Of a DNA stretch of 64,000 nt, positions 45,014 through 59,200 are shown piece after piece; position 1 is the first letter of the stretch; every line of letters starts with the position of its first letter. The stretch covers positions 24,952,503 to 25,016,502 of the forward strand of contig OX393565.1 of NCBI GenBank assembly GCA_947652115.1. Direction: 5' to 3'. The notes under the pieces are model-generated. The model saw nothing but the letters and a program-made list of their open reading frames with translations. It was not told the DNA's origin and did not search any database. The DNA comes from Blastomussa wellsi. Lineage: Eukaryota; Cnidaria; Anthozoa; Scleractinia; Plerogyridae. The position numbers and the translations under genes were made by a program.

Positions 45014-47230
45014 CAGATCGCCACGAGCATCGCAAACTGGCCAATCATCACTCGTGCAACGAAAGCCGACCAATCGTTTCACACGACTGATGGTAAATTA
45101 TGAACTTGTCACGTGGAATGCTGACTGGCCAATCATTACACACGATTGATGATGAATAGCAAACTACTAAGCTAACTGCCAATAGCGAAGCGCACCAGTG
45201 ACGTCATGACTCAGACAAACAAACCAACTATTTGGAATATTTCTTGGCAAGGAAGTCGGTGTTCCTAAAACTTCCCCTACACTCCCTCCATTTCCCTCAG
45301 AACACGCTTCTGCTGTCCGAGTCTCGCGGGGATTCAATGATTTGCATTCTATATTAAGACTTCACGGCGCGCCTCGCTAGTTGTCGCTCCAGAAACATCG
45401 CGGGTACTGATTTCCCTTTGATAAACGGTCGATGCCATTTGTAACAGTCGATACTATCATTGGTAAGCAAGCCATTTTTCGAAAATGGACTTCACCACGT
45501 TTGGTTAAGTTTAGGACTGGACTTGGTGGAAATTTGGTGATGCGCATTCCTCACGCACTAATTATAACCAAATGCTTTCAAAATTGCACATGTTCACTGC
45601 GGTTTGCTTACAGTTAGCTTTTATCTGTTGGTTTTGTTTGTTGGCATAAGTGGCGCCTATATTTGAATACCAATACCTGAACATCTTAAGCCTCACAATC
45701 ATGTTAAAAATCCAGTGGGTGTCGCTAAAATGGCATCAACCGTTTAAGAAAGAGGCACGCACGTAGACGAATAGGATGTTTTTAGGATTTGGGTGATAGT
45801 GTGAGAATTGATTAATGAATTAATGGCGTATTGGTATAAAATCCTAGTGCTCAGTATCCAAGAGTTTCTGAACTGGGAAGTTGTCTTACGTTAGCTAAAG
45901 ATGAGGTCTACTTCTATCTGAAAGATGTTTTTGTCATATTTGAGGTATATTGGTGAGCAACTCTGGATCGACTGATGGCAAATAGCTATAAAATATGAAA
46001 AACTAGAGGGGCGCTGTAAGCCAGACCTCGCTGCACTTATTTGAACGACTCTGAGATTAGAAAAACACAAACGAAATCCTGTAAGGCATAATTTTAATAA
46101 ATCGAATGTTATTTACACCTCCATTTCAGCACAGTAAAGTAGATTGTATCAGACCACTCCACAAATGAAGCAATGTAAATTCTCAACACGGAAACAGATA
46201 AAATTGTTAATCGCCATGTTGTAAATACCATTGTCACATTGCCGTATGTGCACGTGTTTCCAAAACTATAGTACATTTTTTCTTACAACTAAAGGCCCTA
46301 ATAAACAGACCTCTTTCTTCCAATTGTTCCACCCGCTCGTTTTTCGACACGAACAATTCAATATTGCTGACAACATGGGTCTCCACGTCATCACTATAGA
46401 ATTTTAGGAATTTTAAATACGAGCGGGAAAAGAATCAGCGTTTTCAGCCAAGTTCGCCGATAAAGAAGATATCAGTGACGTCACCTATTGTCATTAATGT
46501 GCCAAGCAGAAAACTATTGGTCCGTAAAACAAAGAGCTTTTTTGTTCAAGTTGTTAGCAATTTGAATAAAAAAAACGATGTTTTTAAAGAAATATCTTCC
46601 CTATTAGCATCCAACCCGCCGAGAGAAGGCATATTAAAGGCTAATTGACTTCATATGCTTTAAGAGTTCATTCAACTTTGTAGTCGGCGAAATTCACAGC
46701 CCTTTACGTTTAAAATTAAAGAAGGTATTGCTATTGAAAACTGAGACTGAGTCTGCATGGTTGGCAAAAGCGGTAATAATGCAGTACCGGCACATTTTGG
46801 AAAAAAATAAAACTCAGTTTGTTAAACCTGCCTCTCGTAGAATCTCCTTATTGAGATAAATACGGTGAACAAAGTCTTATGTAGTATGTGCTAATAGCAC
46901 GTTTTGATGAACTAACAAATTTGTTCGCTTGCCTTCCCCATACTTTCCCCAACATTTAATTAATCTGCTGTCTCCATCCTTGTGCTAAAAAAGATATTAT
47001 ATACAAACTCTCTCTAAGCTATCAAGCAGTCCTAAATAGTAATTCTTTTTTGCAAGATACATTACATATGATAATACCAAGAGAAACTCTAAAATAATAC
47101 TATACGAAGGTAGAAAAACACCGAGAGAGTAAAACTAAACCAAAACGAAACAAGGATGGCCAAGGATGGATAAGATTCAGACGGATTGCAACTTGAATTT
47201 AATTCTTCAAGATGGCGTGGCGTAGCTCCG
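45014..47230. other. Convergent 3' intergenic stretch
   Basis: Paralog B (plus) and the UBR gene (minus) end towards each other here. I see no further gene. A plus-strand copy of the 'AAACAAGGATGG' repeat runs up to the UBR stop codon (47085-47230). Confidence 0.5.
47085..47230 (+). repeat. Dispersed repeat family 'AAACAAGGATGG', copy 4
   Basis: GAAAAACACCGAGAGAG and CCAAAACGAAACAAGGATGG match the family. The repeat ends GGCGTAGCTCCG directly against the UBR stop codon, so it supplies the start of that gene's 3' UTR on the minus strand. Confidence 0.65.
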
Positions 47231-50200
47231 TTACAGGTTCGTCCAGTCAATTGATAACAAGTTCCTATTAGATTCCAGGCAATACGCGACTTCCTCGGCC
47301 ACTGAGTGAGTCAACCACAGTTTCTCCAGCTTCCGATATCGATCCGGGCAAAGATAAAGGGGATTACCCCGCCTGTAAAGAAATAACAGAACTAATTTTA
47401 CAGAGAATATCCTCTTAGATTTGTGAATTTGCAGGGAAGGTTAACAATAAACTTTGATTCCTTTTCTAGATTTCTCTCTGTAGCCAGGGTGTACTAGTCC
47501 GGAGCTCATTTCCACTGCCCCGAAAAATTCTCAGAGGTGTGATGAATTAATCAAAACTTTCACTTGCCCGTCGGCAAGTGAAGGATAAAATCCACTAGCC
47601 CCGGGCTATCGGAAACTAACTTCCTTGCACGCCGAGTGAAGAGTTAGACGGAATCCATCAGGAAGTTGAGTAACATTTATTTAAGTTGGACAAAAATCGA
47701 GTACCAGAATAATTTAAATCATATTGCGTTATTTTCTACCCTTAATAAAAGGTAAAGATGTAAGTAATTATTTGTGATAACACCGACAATAATTTCTTAT
47801 CAGAGCCCGAGAGAATGAAGTTTAAAGATCACAAACTGTAGGCAAAATCTAACGTGCAGCCATTTTGTAAAATCGTCTTTAAGCGATTCAGTGGAATTTT
47901 AGTGAAACTTCGAAAATTGTTTTCGATGTTTGGTGTTGTCAGAAAAGATTTCTTTTGATCAGATATTTGAAGCAGTAACTCAAAAGTTTGCAATAAGGTG
48001 CAAATATCTTGGTACAACAATTTCTTATCAGAGCCTGAGAAAATGAATTTCAAAGCTCGCAAGCTATAGGAAAAATCTCACATCTTTTAAGCGATTCGGT
48101 GGAATTCAGTGGAACTTCGAAATTTGTTTTCGATGTTTGGCGTTGTTTGAAAAGATTTCTCTTGATAATATATTGAAGTAGTAACACAAAAGCTTGCAAT
48201 TTTGGTACATAATTTTGTCCAATGAATGCTCGAAGTCCTAACGGATTCCGTCTTAAATCAAATCAAGTCATATCGTTACCTGAGTCCCTGGTCAGTCTCG
48301 CCATATGCATCCAAATATGGAGGAGAATAAAAGCAACCTTTGTTCTTGTTCGTCATCAACAGGATCTGACATTCACGCACGCGCAGAAACACACCGACCC
48401 CTGCACCGCACTTCTGGGCATGCGCAGCACAGGCGCCAACCTTGTCTCCTTCGACTTCCGTTTGGCAGCAGTAGCTTTGAGAGCAGAGCATTTCACCGCA
48501 GATCAGACAGAGTGCAGGCGCACGGCTATCGTCGCCATCAGAATTTGGGCACCTGAGTTGGAACAAGAAAAATCTGGACCAATCATAATTTCTAGGAAAC
48601 CCCTCACCCACCCCACCCCAACATTGACCGGGACCAGATTACACACATATTTTTACATGAATGTCTTTCTACACTTAGTTTTATTTCCAAAAAATAAAGA
48701 AAGAAAATATTTTATTCCAAACATTAGGAATCGAACCCGAGAAAATTCGACTCAGGATACACTCGCTTACCACTATACCAAATGGACTCTAGCTGCCAGA
48801 AACACAATTTTTGTTTTTTAATATTTATATTGCAAGCAAAATGTTATATAGTACATTACTTCTCAAACCACAAAGTGAAAGCTAACCGCAAGCAAACGGG
48901 AGTGGAGCTTACAGGTAAGGGGACTAACCACAAGTAACTGGGATGGAACAACATCATATAAATTATCACGAAATGTCTAATCTGGTCCCGTCCACTCCTA
49001 CCCATGTTTCTGCACTGAAGCCACAATTCACTGAGAAACATGGACTAGGGAGGGGTGGGTGGGGGTTTTCTATAGTGATTCAATTTCATCTTGTTACGGT
49101 CCCGTGATATTTTTGCACTTTTTGCGTCAAAATGGGTGTGTTCTCTTGGAAGATCTAGATATTATTAGACATAACCTTCAAGGCTACAAAACAGATTGAA
49201 AATTAATAACGTAAAACTTACTGGACCCAATAACACACTACATAAAGTCAAGTAAGAGATAGGGTGCAGAGTTTAGAAGTCTAGTTCCAAAATAGACTGG
49301 TAGCTATAGCCAGCCACTACCTCTCTGGAACCTCTCTTGGTCGGCTGTAAGCATGACCTCTATGTTTGTTTAGGGTTAGAGGCGTTGTGGCGACGGGTTA
49401 TTTATTTTTTAAGACATGTCTCGTTCCGAGAGGTAGTGGGCGTACAGAAATTATAATTCTTTCTTCCTTTTGTGAAAAGCAACTTATAGAAGTCGGTTAT
49501 CGAAGCGTCTTCACTAACGAAAGCATATTTTGCGAGAACGATCACATTCACACTACACGTGACCAGTTACATAAGCAATAAAAACATCAAAGATCTTACG
49601 TGAACATCGAAGCCTCGTTAATAAGCTCACTGTAATCAACAGGAATCTTCAATAAGTGATTGGCTCCAATGGAGTATCTAAAGTTAACACAACAAAATCG
49701 TTAGTAACTGAAGCTTACACTAAGCTGAGAACCTCTTTTCTATCTGAAATTAATCTCTGCTCCGAATTTACCTGGGCAAATGTTTAACCTGTTCGATAGA
49801 AAATGGGCGTTCGGGGCATTGGCCAAAAGTAGTTAATAATTTATTTTTTAGTCATTCGCGTTGTTTTTCACATTTGAATTCCAAATCATTACCAGTAGTC
49901 CAATGTGTCATTATCTTGCCATAAATTTCACTCACCCAAACGCTTCCACTCCAGCAGTTGCCAAGGTTTTCTTGACATGTTCGTGACCACACCACCTAAA
50001 AAAAAATAAGTTCAAAAACTAACGAGTCTGGTAGTAAAACTGGCGTCAAAAACAGTGAGCTGATCTCTTTGCAGGTTGAGCAATCTCATATGGTGATTCT
50101 GATGTTCCTGTCAGAAGATTCAAGAGTGAGATTTCTTCTTGTCAATTTACTTATCAGCAACAGGAATTCTTAACTGTACTTGTATTCATAATGACCCTTA

Positions 50201-53200
50201 CCTTTTGATAGTGGTGGAGATAGTGGATGAGCTGATAGAAGCACTGTCCAGGTTCCACTGCAACAAACACGTCATGTCTGTAGGCACTGAAAGGTATCGA
50301 CACAAGCTCTCCAGCTCCTCGACCAACAACGGCCGGTTGGGGTCTGGACAAAGAAAAAGAAACGAAACTAAGAACTATGAACGCTATGAACTACGATGTT
50401 ATGATACAGTCTCTGAGGGTTCTTATCAGAAGGCGGGAACCGGGTGCCAGTACCAATCTACCGTCAAATTGAACATGAACTTCTTCATTGCGTTCTCCTA
50501 TCTCCAGCTCACCTATATATGGTTCCTTCCTACTCCCGTCCTACTTGAAAACTTAATGAAAACCCTGAACTGGCAAACGGTGACTTTTATGAGCCTGCAA
50601 TACTCCAATTTATGTAACATGAGCTAGAGGGCTCTGAGTATCCTAACGCCCACATAATTGGATGCTAGTCAATCGCAGGTTATTCTAAAGCATTTCAATT
50701 TCCCAAGTTACCTAAAAGTCCACCGTTTCCCATTCATACCCCTAGGCGGAGAGAAGCACTGTGAGAGTGAGTGACTAAATAACGTAACGCAGACCCAAGC
50801 CACTGACCATTAGATCTTCACCCTCAGAACCCAGTGTCGCACTAAATCACTAGTCATTTACCTTTCAAGAGTGCTGGTCCTGGAATTTCGGTCAGAAAAT
50901 GGAAGAACAAAGCTGAACAGCGGAGGAATGGTAACAACTGTGTTTTCACGTGACCCAGAAGCTCTTGCGGCATGGGATGTGGAGTAGCAGTCTGTGATCT
51001 AACATAGAAAAACAAGTCAAGGAACGTCCCATTATCTGTATGTATCCATACGAGTGATGTCTTAACAATTTTATTAAGGCCAGCCTTCTACAACCTAACG
51101 TTCTTTTTTAATAATCGCCCTTACTGCTGCCCCAAGATGGCAAATGAAGGTAATTTATGAACGAGAGAGCAATTATTCCGAAGACAGAGCGAGTTTAAAT
51201 TGAGTTTTCGCAAAACTAAAACAAAGTAATTAGTTTGGCCAATCAAAAAGGGCGCCGACAATCCAGTGAACCAATCAAAACTTGAAGTACCGGGGTAATT
51301 ACTCGTAGCCGACAGAAAGCGCGGGAAAACATGCGCGCGTGAGTCACGATTGGTTGTGGTTTTACTCCTGATTGGTTGAAAAAGTGGCGCGAGATTTTTA
51401 AACCAATCACTAAGCGTAGCAATGCAAAACCAAAGCAATTCGCTATTTACAGTTCGAGACTGAATTGAAAACCGCTCTAACTGCATAAACAGGTTTCAAG
51501 ACTTAACCACCCGCGAACCTAGAAGGCAGAGATAATTCAGATTACTCACCCGGCCCAGTGCCTTATTTTACCCCACAGGGAAGCCAGGCTAACAGCCTCG
51601 TCCTGACGAGGATCTTCCTGGTCCATTGATTCATCCTCGTTTTCAGCACCTACCAATTATGAGCAATAAAATGAGCGAATGGTTTTTATAATGCGCTCTG
51701 ATTGGCTAAAAGCTAGCCTCCCACGCAGACGTCCTTTGGGCTTCGTCACGCGTTCCTTCTCCACGGACGTCTGCTGAATCGAACGTCCACTTCCGTTCAC
51801 GGCTACGAACCAATCAGAGGTAACTTTCCAGCTTTGGGAAAACGATTCGCAGAATGTGACAGGATAGCTGTCATTGACTGAGTCAATACTGATTGTTTTC
51901 TTTAACTGGATTAAACGGCCTGTGAACGGAAGTGGACTTTCGATTCAGCACACGTCCGTGGGGAAGGAACGCGTGACGAAGCCCAAAGGACGTCTGCGTG
52001 GGAGGCTAGCTATAACCCTTCTTTTAACAGATGAGCTTAAAACGTGTCAAGCGCTGCACAACCACAGACAATTTGTTGAATAATAAAACAATTGTCAAAC
52101 TCAATCTTGCGGAATATCGTCGGATTACAACAAACTCCGATAATTGATAATTATGACAGCGTAACAAATGGTTGTCACAAATAATCAATGAAATCAAAGT
52201 TCAAGTATTGTAGATCTTACTTGGGAGATCAGGCGAAGTGCTGAGAAGTATTTGAACAACACGCGCCATCAATGTGAGCTGAAACACACACTGATCAATT
52301 GTAACTGGGGAGTTCAGACCCACAATACTCTTCAAAACGGGCGACGTGCCCCCGTCGCCAGACTCCTGATGTAACATGCTCGGTAGTACCAGGCGGAGCA
52401 TTACCTGGAAACAAATTATAAATGATAGGAAATAGAGAACTCGATCCAATGTGATTGTAGCTAAATCAAAAGCAAACAAAGGTGTTTTAGGTTCATAAAG
52501 GGCAATAACAGTAAACTTTGTAAAGTCAACAACACAGTGTGAAAAACAAACTTTCTGATGTGTTTTAACTTGGGCTGGAAATTTTTATCTTTATTTTCAT
52601 TTTTCATTTTTTGAAAAGGGCTGGTTTCAAATCTGGACTGCAAAGAAGGGGAGACGGTAGACGATAAACGCACATAAGTGAAATAAAAAGCGAGCTCAAC
52701 AGTAAAACTAAACATTTTTGGATAAATTGCAACAATATGAAAAACAACAGAGAGGAGCTTTTATCCGCGGAAAACAAAAGTATCCTTTTTAAAAGGGAGC
52801 AACGTTAACTTCTAACGTTAATTTCTTTCGAAGAAGAAAAGCTTCGCTACAGGAAAACGTACAATGCCGTTCACTGAATGAAGGTAGTTACTAACCATTA
52901 AGCTGAACAAGTCTAACTCCAAGAGGGAGGGCCCGTCACCACCAGGGACCGCGTCAGGGGTTAGGACTGGAACCAAAATTTGAACAGTTAGTATCAATAA
53001 CAACCGCAGCACAATTTCAAAGATTTGGATCAAATCTTGAGATTAACATAGCCGTTTGTCCACGGCTGATAACTCTCCAGCATTCTGTCAGATTTTCTTT
53101 AACATCAGTTCTGTTTCACATTATGTTAGACAAGCCGATTTTAACCCCAAGCCCTGCTATGATGTGCAAACCTGGACATGTGAGCAAATTTCATAAACAG

Positions 53201-56200
53201 TACAGATAAAGATACCCACGTAAAAACAGTACACATGGTTTGTAATGGCAGCTTGGTGGTGAATTTTAAGACTTTATCATCGGTACACATTTGCGAGGGC
53301 ACGCATTTTTTACGCAGCGATCGCATTCTCGTCCCCAGAGCCGCTTGTCCATCTTAGCCGGCCGGGACTTTGCTCTAGGGACACATGATTTGATTGGCTA
53401 GAGTCTAACAAAGGGAATCCAATCACGTCAGCAACTAAATACGCTCTTGTCGTCCAAGCACCGCGAACTTCAAACATGTTTTTCTCTTTTCATGCAAGCA
53501 CCAAAGCGCTTGGTACAAAAGCTGACAGCAAGTGCTGGACAATGTCTTTCTAATGGTACCAATTTTTCCTCTAACTTTTTTCGCAAACTATCGACTTTTG
53601 TTTTCAAACTTCACGGGTGAAAATGTTTTACGTCACCGGAAAGAAAACCGTCACTGAAAGCCTGAACTTAAAGCATGCGCATTGCGTTTTGCCGCGGTGT
53701 GCCAAGGGCTGGAAACCAGACATTAGCCTGAGCTAAAACATGTTATGTTACATGTTACATGTTTATTTTACAGCATCTCGAAATAAGATGATAAGCTTAA
53801 ATCCATTTACCGACTTACCAGACAGCAGTCGAAGACAGTGGCGTTGAATAACTTTACTGGGAAATATTCCTGACACAACAGCTGCCTTACGAGTTAAGGC
53901 CGCCATACACTGAAACTACAAGCAAACGCAAACGTTTTCTCAAACTGTAAAGTGTGGGAAAATGATTATCCTTCAGAAACAGCGTTACCTGACGAGCTGT
54001 GGGTCCGGAGAAAAGAGGCTTGCCCTCAGTTCTTAAAGCACTCTCTAAAAACAGCAAAGGAAAAAAAATCAGTCCATGCAAACAAGCATGAACGTAAGCA
54101 AGATGCGGGGAAAGGGAACTGCAATGCACTGACAATGCGGTTACTACGACTAAAAACGCAAGAAGGATTTTATTCGAAGCCGAAAACTCGCGCATAACGC
54201 GTACAATGCGACCGCAAAACGCATGCAAAACAAGCGAAAACAAGCGCGTATGAACGTACCTCCACTTTGTATGGTGTAAGTACAAGCTTTTAACACCATC
54301 ACTGGCACACGTTTGTCATCATCATTGGGATCAACACCCAAGCCAACCTGATTACAGAAAAACGAAAATTTGACTGTGAGCTAAGCCTTTTCCTTCAGCC
54401 ATTAACATAGTTCAACTGGTACGCTTGCTAAAACAACAATAAAGTTAAACGGTTCAAGTAATTTCACTCACCGTAAAACATGACTGCGAGAAAACCTTCA
54501 TCATTTCTTTAAGATCGTCTGAAAACTTTGTTCTACACGAAAGCAATACCAACATATCTTCAATTAGTACACAGAGCGGTTTTCAACTGAGTATCCTTAC
54601 ACAAAAACTAAGGTAATCCCTCTGACCAATCACAAGGGGCGCGGGCAATCTGAACCAATCAAAACGCGAAGCAAATACCTGTAACCAACGGAAAGCGCGG
54701 GAAAACGTGTGGGAGCGAATCACGATTGGTCTTGGTTTTCAGTACTTTCGATTGGTCGAGTTATAAAACCTACTCAGACACGTGACAAGCGGCCATATTG
54801 GACTGCTGAAACAAAAGATGATATTTTTCACAACAGAGTTCAATTCCCGGAGGATTGTTTTGGGACACAAATATGGCCGCCGTGACGTCATATGAAAACA
54901 CTCTATAGTAATGCAAAACCAGTGCAAACGCGAAGTACTTGCTACACTCCAGTGATCTATGATTAATTTAAAAGGAAAAAAAAAAGTTCTAAGCTTACCC
55001 AGTTTTCAGGAGAGTTTGAAATACTGCTTGAAATCTTTCGGGAACTGGAGATGCAACTGAAACATAAAGGAAGAAAGTACAATGTGGACAAGAAAAAAGC
55101 ATGATGTTTGCAACTGCTCACAAAGTTCTTTCTCAAGCCCACGAGAGTTTCCATAATCTTAACCGCCCCTGTTCCCTTTCGGTTTATTTTGTTGCTGTTC
55201 TGTGTGTCTCGAGCAAATTAAACTGATATTCTGAAGTTACTTCGACTGAAAGGCAGTTTGTACAACACAAAAATGAAGCCAGATATTAAAAACGCATAGA
55301 AACCAAGGGAAATGCAGGCATATTTAAAACACCTTTGTAGGGAGTGTTGTTCAAATGAAGTTACCTTTCTTCCCCTTCTTTTCATCGTCTTCTGAAAACA
55401 AACTGAGATTTGATGAAACCAAGTCCTGCATGCTGCTTAAAAATTCTGGAATCGTCACCTCCTCGATACTGCAATAACAAAGCCAAATTACAGTATATCA
55501 ACAAAAACACAGAAACAAATGTGGGTCTTTTGCAGCGAGCAGTCGCATGATACCAAATCAGCAAATGCCGGATGGCAAGATACATACTAGGACACTCAAA
55601 ACAAAGCGACTTGCAACTAGTCAAGCTTGAGTTCTCTTTGTTTGGAATTCCTAATGCATTAGCTTACCTTCCAGCACGAGGGATTTTGTTCCATGTTAGC
55701 GTGAGATGCGAAGGGCGTGCAGCGGTCTCTACGTATACAAGCTGGTAATCATATTTCAGTAACCGTTTATCAAGGGGAATTCAAATGATATTAAAGCAGC
55801 GAGAGCGAAAGATAAATTTTGTTGGCGATTTTTTCATTACATAGCTTAAAAACGTGGCAAAACATCAAACCATTTCCATCCTTGACATCCGTAACTGCAT
55901 GCAAGAGGTAATAGTTTCAATGTAGTACAATAGTCTTTGGCAACAAAACTAGACTATTATTGTTGGGTTTACACTGATGCATAGACAGGTTTAAGCTTTT
56001 TGAAGCGACGCTACAATAACGCGATAATGGTTTTTCCTTTTTCTTACCCCTCCCCCCGTCCGTTGAACAGTGCAGGCATTACAGGCAGAACTGTGTTGCT
56101 GATACATCCACAGAGTGGACACAGATACTCTCTTCTGGTGACGTCAACACTAAAATGCTGTCCCAGACGAAGCGCTCTCCGTTCCTTCACGACAACAGAC

Positions 56201-59200
56201 GTGTAGAATCCTTGCCAGCAATCGCTATGCATCATGTGACCACAACTGCTAACATGAACGCCCCAGTACTGGTCCCCTGGGGTGTACAACGGATCCACTT
56301 CGTCACCGTTTTCGAACATCTTCCCGCGGGAACGGGACAACACGGTCGATCGCTGGACAAAAGAGGCCATGACGACGGCACGTCCATCACTGCAGACCTG
56401 CCGTCAGAAAATATAAGTCGTTTTCAACTTACAGTGTTTGAATAAGCACCAAGGTATTGACTCAATAACAACTGAATTGTCACTGGAAATGGAGATAAAC
56501 TAACGTCAGTGCAAGGATTCGAGCTAGAACTCTAGCAACGACATGTAAATGTTTAGTTTATGAACGGGTTAAAAGCTCTATGATGCTCATGATATCAAGG
56601 AACAAATATAAGCTAACCGCGAGAAAATTGGAGTGAAAGCTAACCACAAACAAGTAGTGTTGAAAGGTAACCGCATGCAAACCAGAGTCCTAGATCAGTA
56701 TATGAAAAGTCATATGGAAACTAAACAACTGAAAATTTATTTGTCTGGGCGATTTCTCAGAGTGGTACGATGACGGAAAAGTAAATGTCCTTATTTGGCG
56801 AGGCGTAATGTCCTAATAATAAGGAGGTACCTCCTGCTGTTCTTGGCACAAAATACAAGGCTCGGTTGCATAGCGCGGAGTTCGCGTATCATTCTGGCAC
56901 CGCTGGACACCAAGTACTACAGGCTCTTGTTGTGAAGCGTCAACACTGTTCTCTCCAACACTCGGCTCCACTGTGTTGGAACTAAAGCACACAAAGTAAA
57001 TGATTAAAACTTTTAGAAGTTCGTTTTTGGTAAACTGCGAGCAAAACACGCTTTAATCTAATTTCCCTTTAGTCGACACGAGTTTTGCGCTGACTTCTCG
57101 CACTTAGCATCCTACGCATGCGTGTTGAAGTCGATTGGAAAAAAACGTATGAGCAATATGGCTTGGATATGGGGAGAATTTGCCAAACCAGGTCGGCAAA
57201 TGAGCAAACAAATCGTTTTCCTTTTAATAAATGCAAAACGTACGAATTCCTCTCTCAATAATTGGACGAATACCCGTACAGAAGTTATCGCCGCCGACAT
57301 GGAATCATGTCAAGGAAATAATTTTTAGTCGCGTGAGACAAACAAACATACGCCACGTTGGGTAAAAACCTCTCGCAGTCTTTAGGGTCTTGACGAGAGC
57401 TCTATCCGGCAGCTTGAGAAACGAACCTGAGTGGAAATGTCCAATTGAACAGAAAATTTCCGGAATTCCCAATTTTCCGGAAAAATGGACAACCTCGAGA
57501 GGTTGTCCAACTTTCGAAACGAACGTTTCGAAAATGACCGTTCTATTTGATTCTGTATTGAAATTTCCGGAAGTTTGGTCCAGTGGATCGAGTCCATTAT
57601 TCATCAGTCTATCGCCTCAATCAGAGCCCGCCTATCCTCGCATAAAGCTATTGGGGTGGAGTGTATATATACAGCGTACCCTTCAGTCTCCATTGATGCC
57701 AGTAATTCAGCATTTTCTTTGATGAAAGCCTTTTGCAGGGCAGACATCTGCGCCATGATCTTGGCTCTTCTCTCCTGAGCAAGTCTGGCCTTTCTTGCTT
57801 TCTCTTCCTCTTGTGACGTACTCCTCTCCAATGGCGTCCGCTGCACAGTACCACCCCCCAGGGGCTTTTGTTTACGCGCTTCCAGCTCCTCGTGGAAAGC
57901 CTACAAATGGCAAATATGTTTATGATTTAACCTTAATACTTTAGCCAAGAGCTATATTCTATCACCGACGCGTTTATTACCGTTTTCGAAACTATTTCAC
58001 AATGCTGTCACGCCATGCAGTACCGCGTTTCACCTTTGCTGTTACACACCCGTCGCTCCGCGTAATTCCGGCTTTAAGCTTTCTTCATAATCAACGCAAC
58101 GCGTTTTTTCATTATCCCCACAATCAACATAGTAGAATCGCCGACGTTGCCACCATCGTCATCATAATAATTAGCGACCTTGAATTCAGATCGGAGTACG
58201 AGTACGATTTTCGAATTTCAAACTAGTTTCCAGAGCCCTCACTCCCCCTTGTTACTGACCAGTAAAGAAGACTGGCACGAGATTTTTTCGTACTCATACT
58301 CAATCTTCTACCCGTACTCCGATCTGGGCATTACTAACGATAATAAAATATTCACTTTCACAAATTCAAGTGCAACGTTTTGATGACTTTTTCTTGATTG
58401 ATGCTTGAAAGGAAAACAGAGGCAGAATTTGCACAGCCGGAATAAGCAATAGGCTAAGCAGTCGCATGTATACTCTCAATGAAAGTGTGCAAGTTACCTT
58501 AATAATCCAGTCAAGCTGCCCAGAATGCTCTTCGATCATCTGGCTTCCTTGCAAACTCTCCAGAGCCATAAGAAGACTTTGAGAATGGTCTACAAACACA
58601 GAACATATTAATTTAATATACCGAAACAACCTTCGTGTTTGATAACGATCATTTCATGAGTAACAATGCTGGTGTTGCGACAAGTTGTTAGGGCGTCGGC
58701 CTATTAAAATCATTCGGTTGACTCGAGAACATTCGGGTTACGAATTAGATGAAATCAGAAATACCTTGTTTTGATGTTGCCATTGAAAGAAAGTTGAATG
58801 CGGAAGTGTTTTGATTCATCCTGTGTCTTTTTTCTTCGTGAAGAGCAAGACAAATTAGATGAAGAACCTATCAAAAAAGATAACAAGGAAAATTCATTCA
58901 CTGTTCGTTTGTCATAAGGTAAATCATACCATGCCACAAGGAGCAAAGTAAATGTTTAGTTGCAAGGCGTGGCCCAATGTTAGTGCGCTGCACACCTGAT
59001 CGAACGATACGGGGGGGGGAGGGGTCATTAAATGTTCTTGGGCAAGACACTTTAGTCTCATAGTGACTCTCTTCACCCAGGTGAATAAATGGATACCGGC
59101 AAATTTAATCCTCAGGGGGTGTGGGAGGGGGGTGGGTAACCCGGCGATAAATTTTAATCCAGTGGGGAGTAGAACTCCTACTCACTTCGCGATATGGAAA

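Noticed and set aside
48222..48821. 199-codon plus-strand frame
   Set aside because: Antisense shadow of the conserved UBR C-terminal exon 48280-48552, continuing into intron and a tRNA-like repeat.
50139..50627. 162-codon plus-strand frame
   Set aside because: Antisense of UBR exon 50202-50343 plus intron; no domain.
53887..54285. 132-codon minus-strand frame as a single exon
   Set aside because: It spans two real UBR exons (53989-54044 and 53819-53909) and the introns between and beside them. UBR similarity and splice sites show separate exons.
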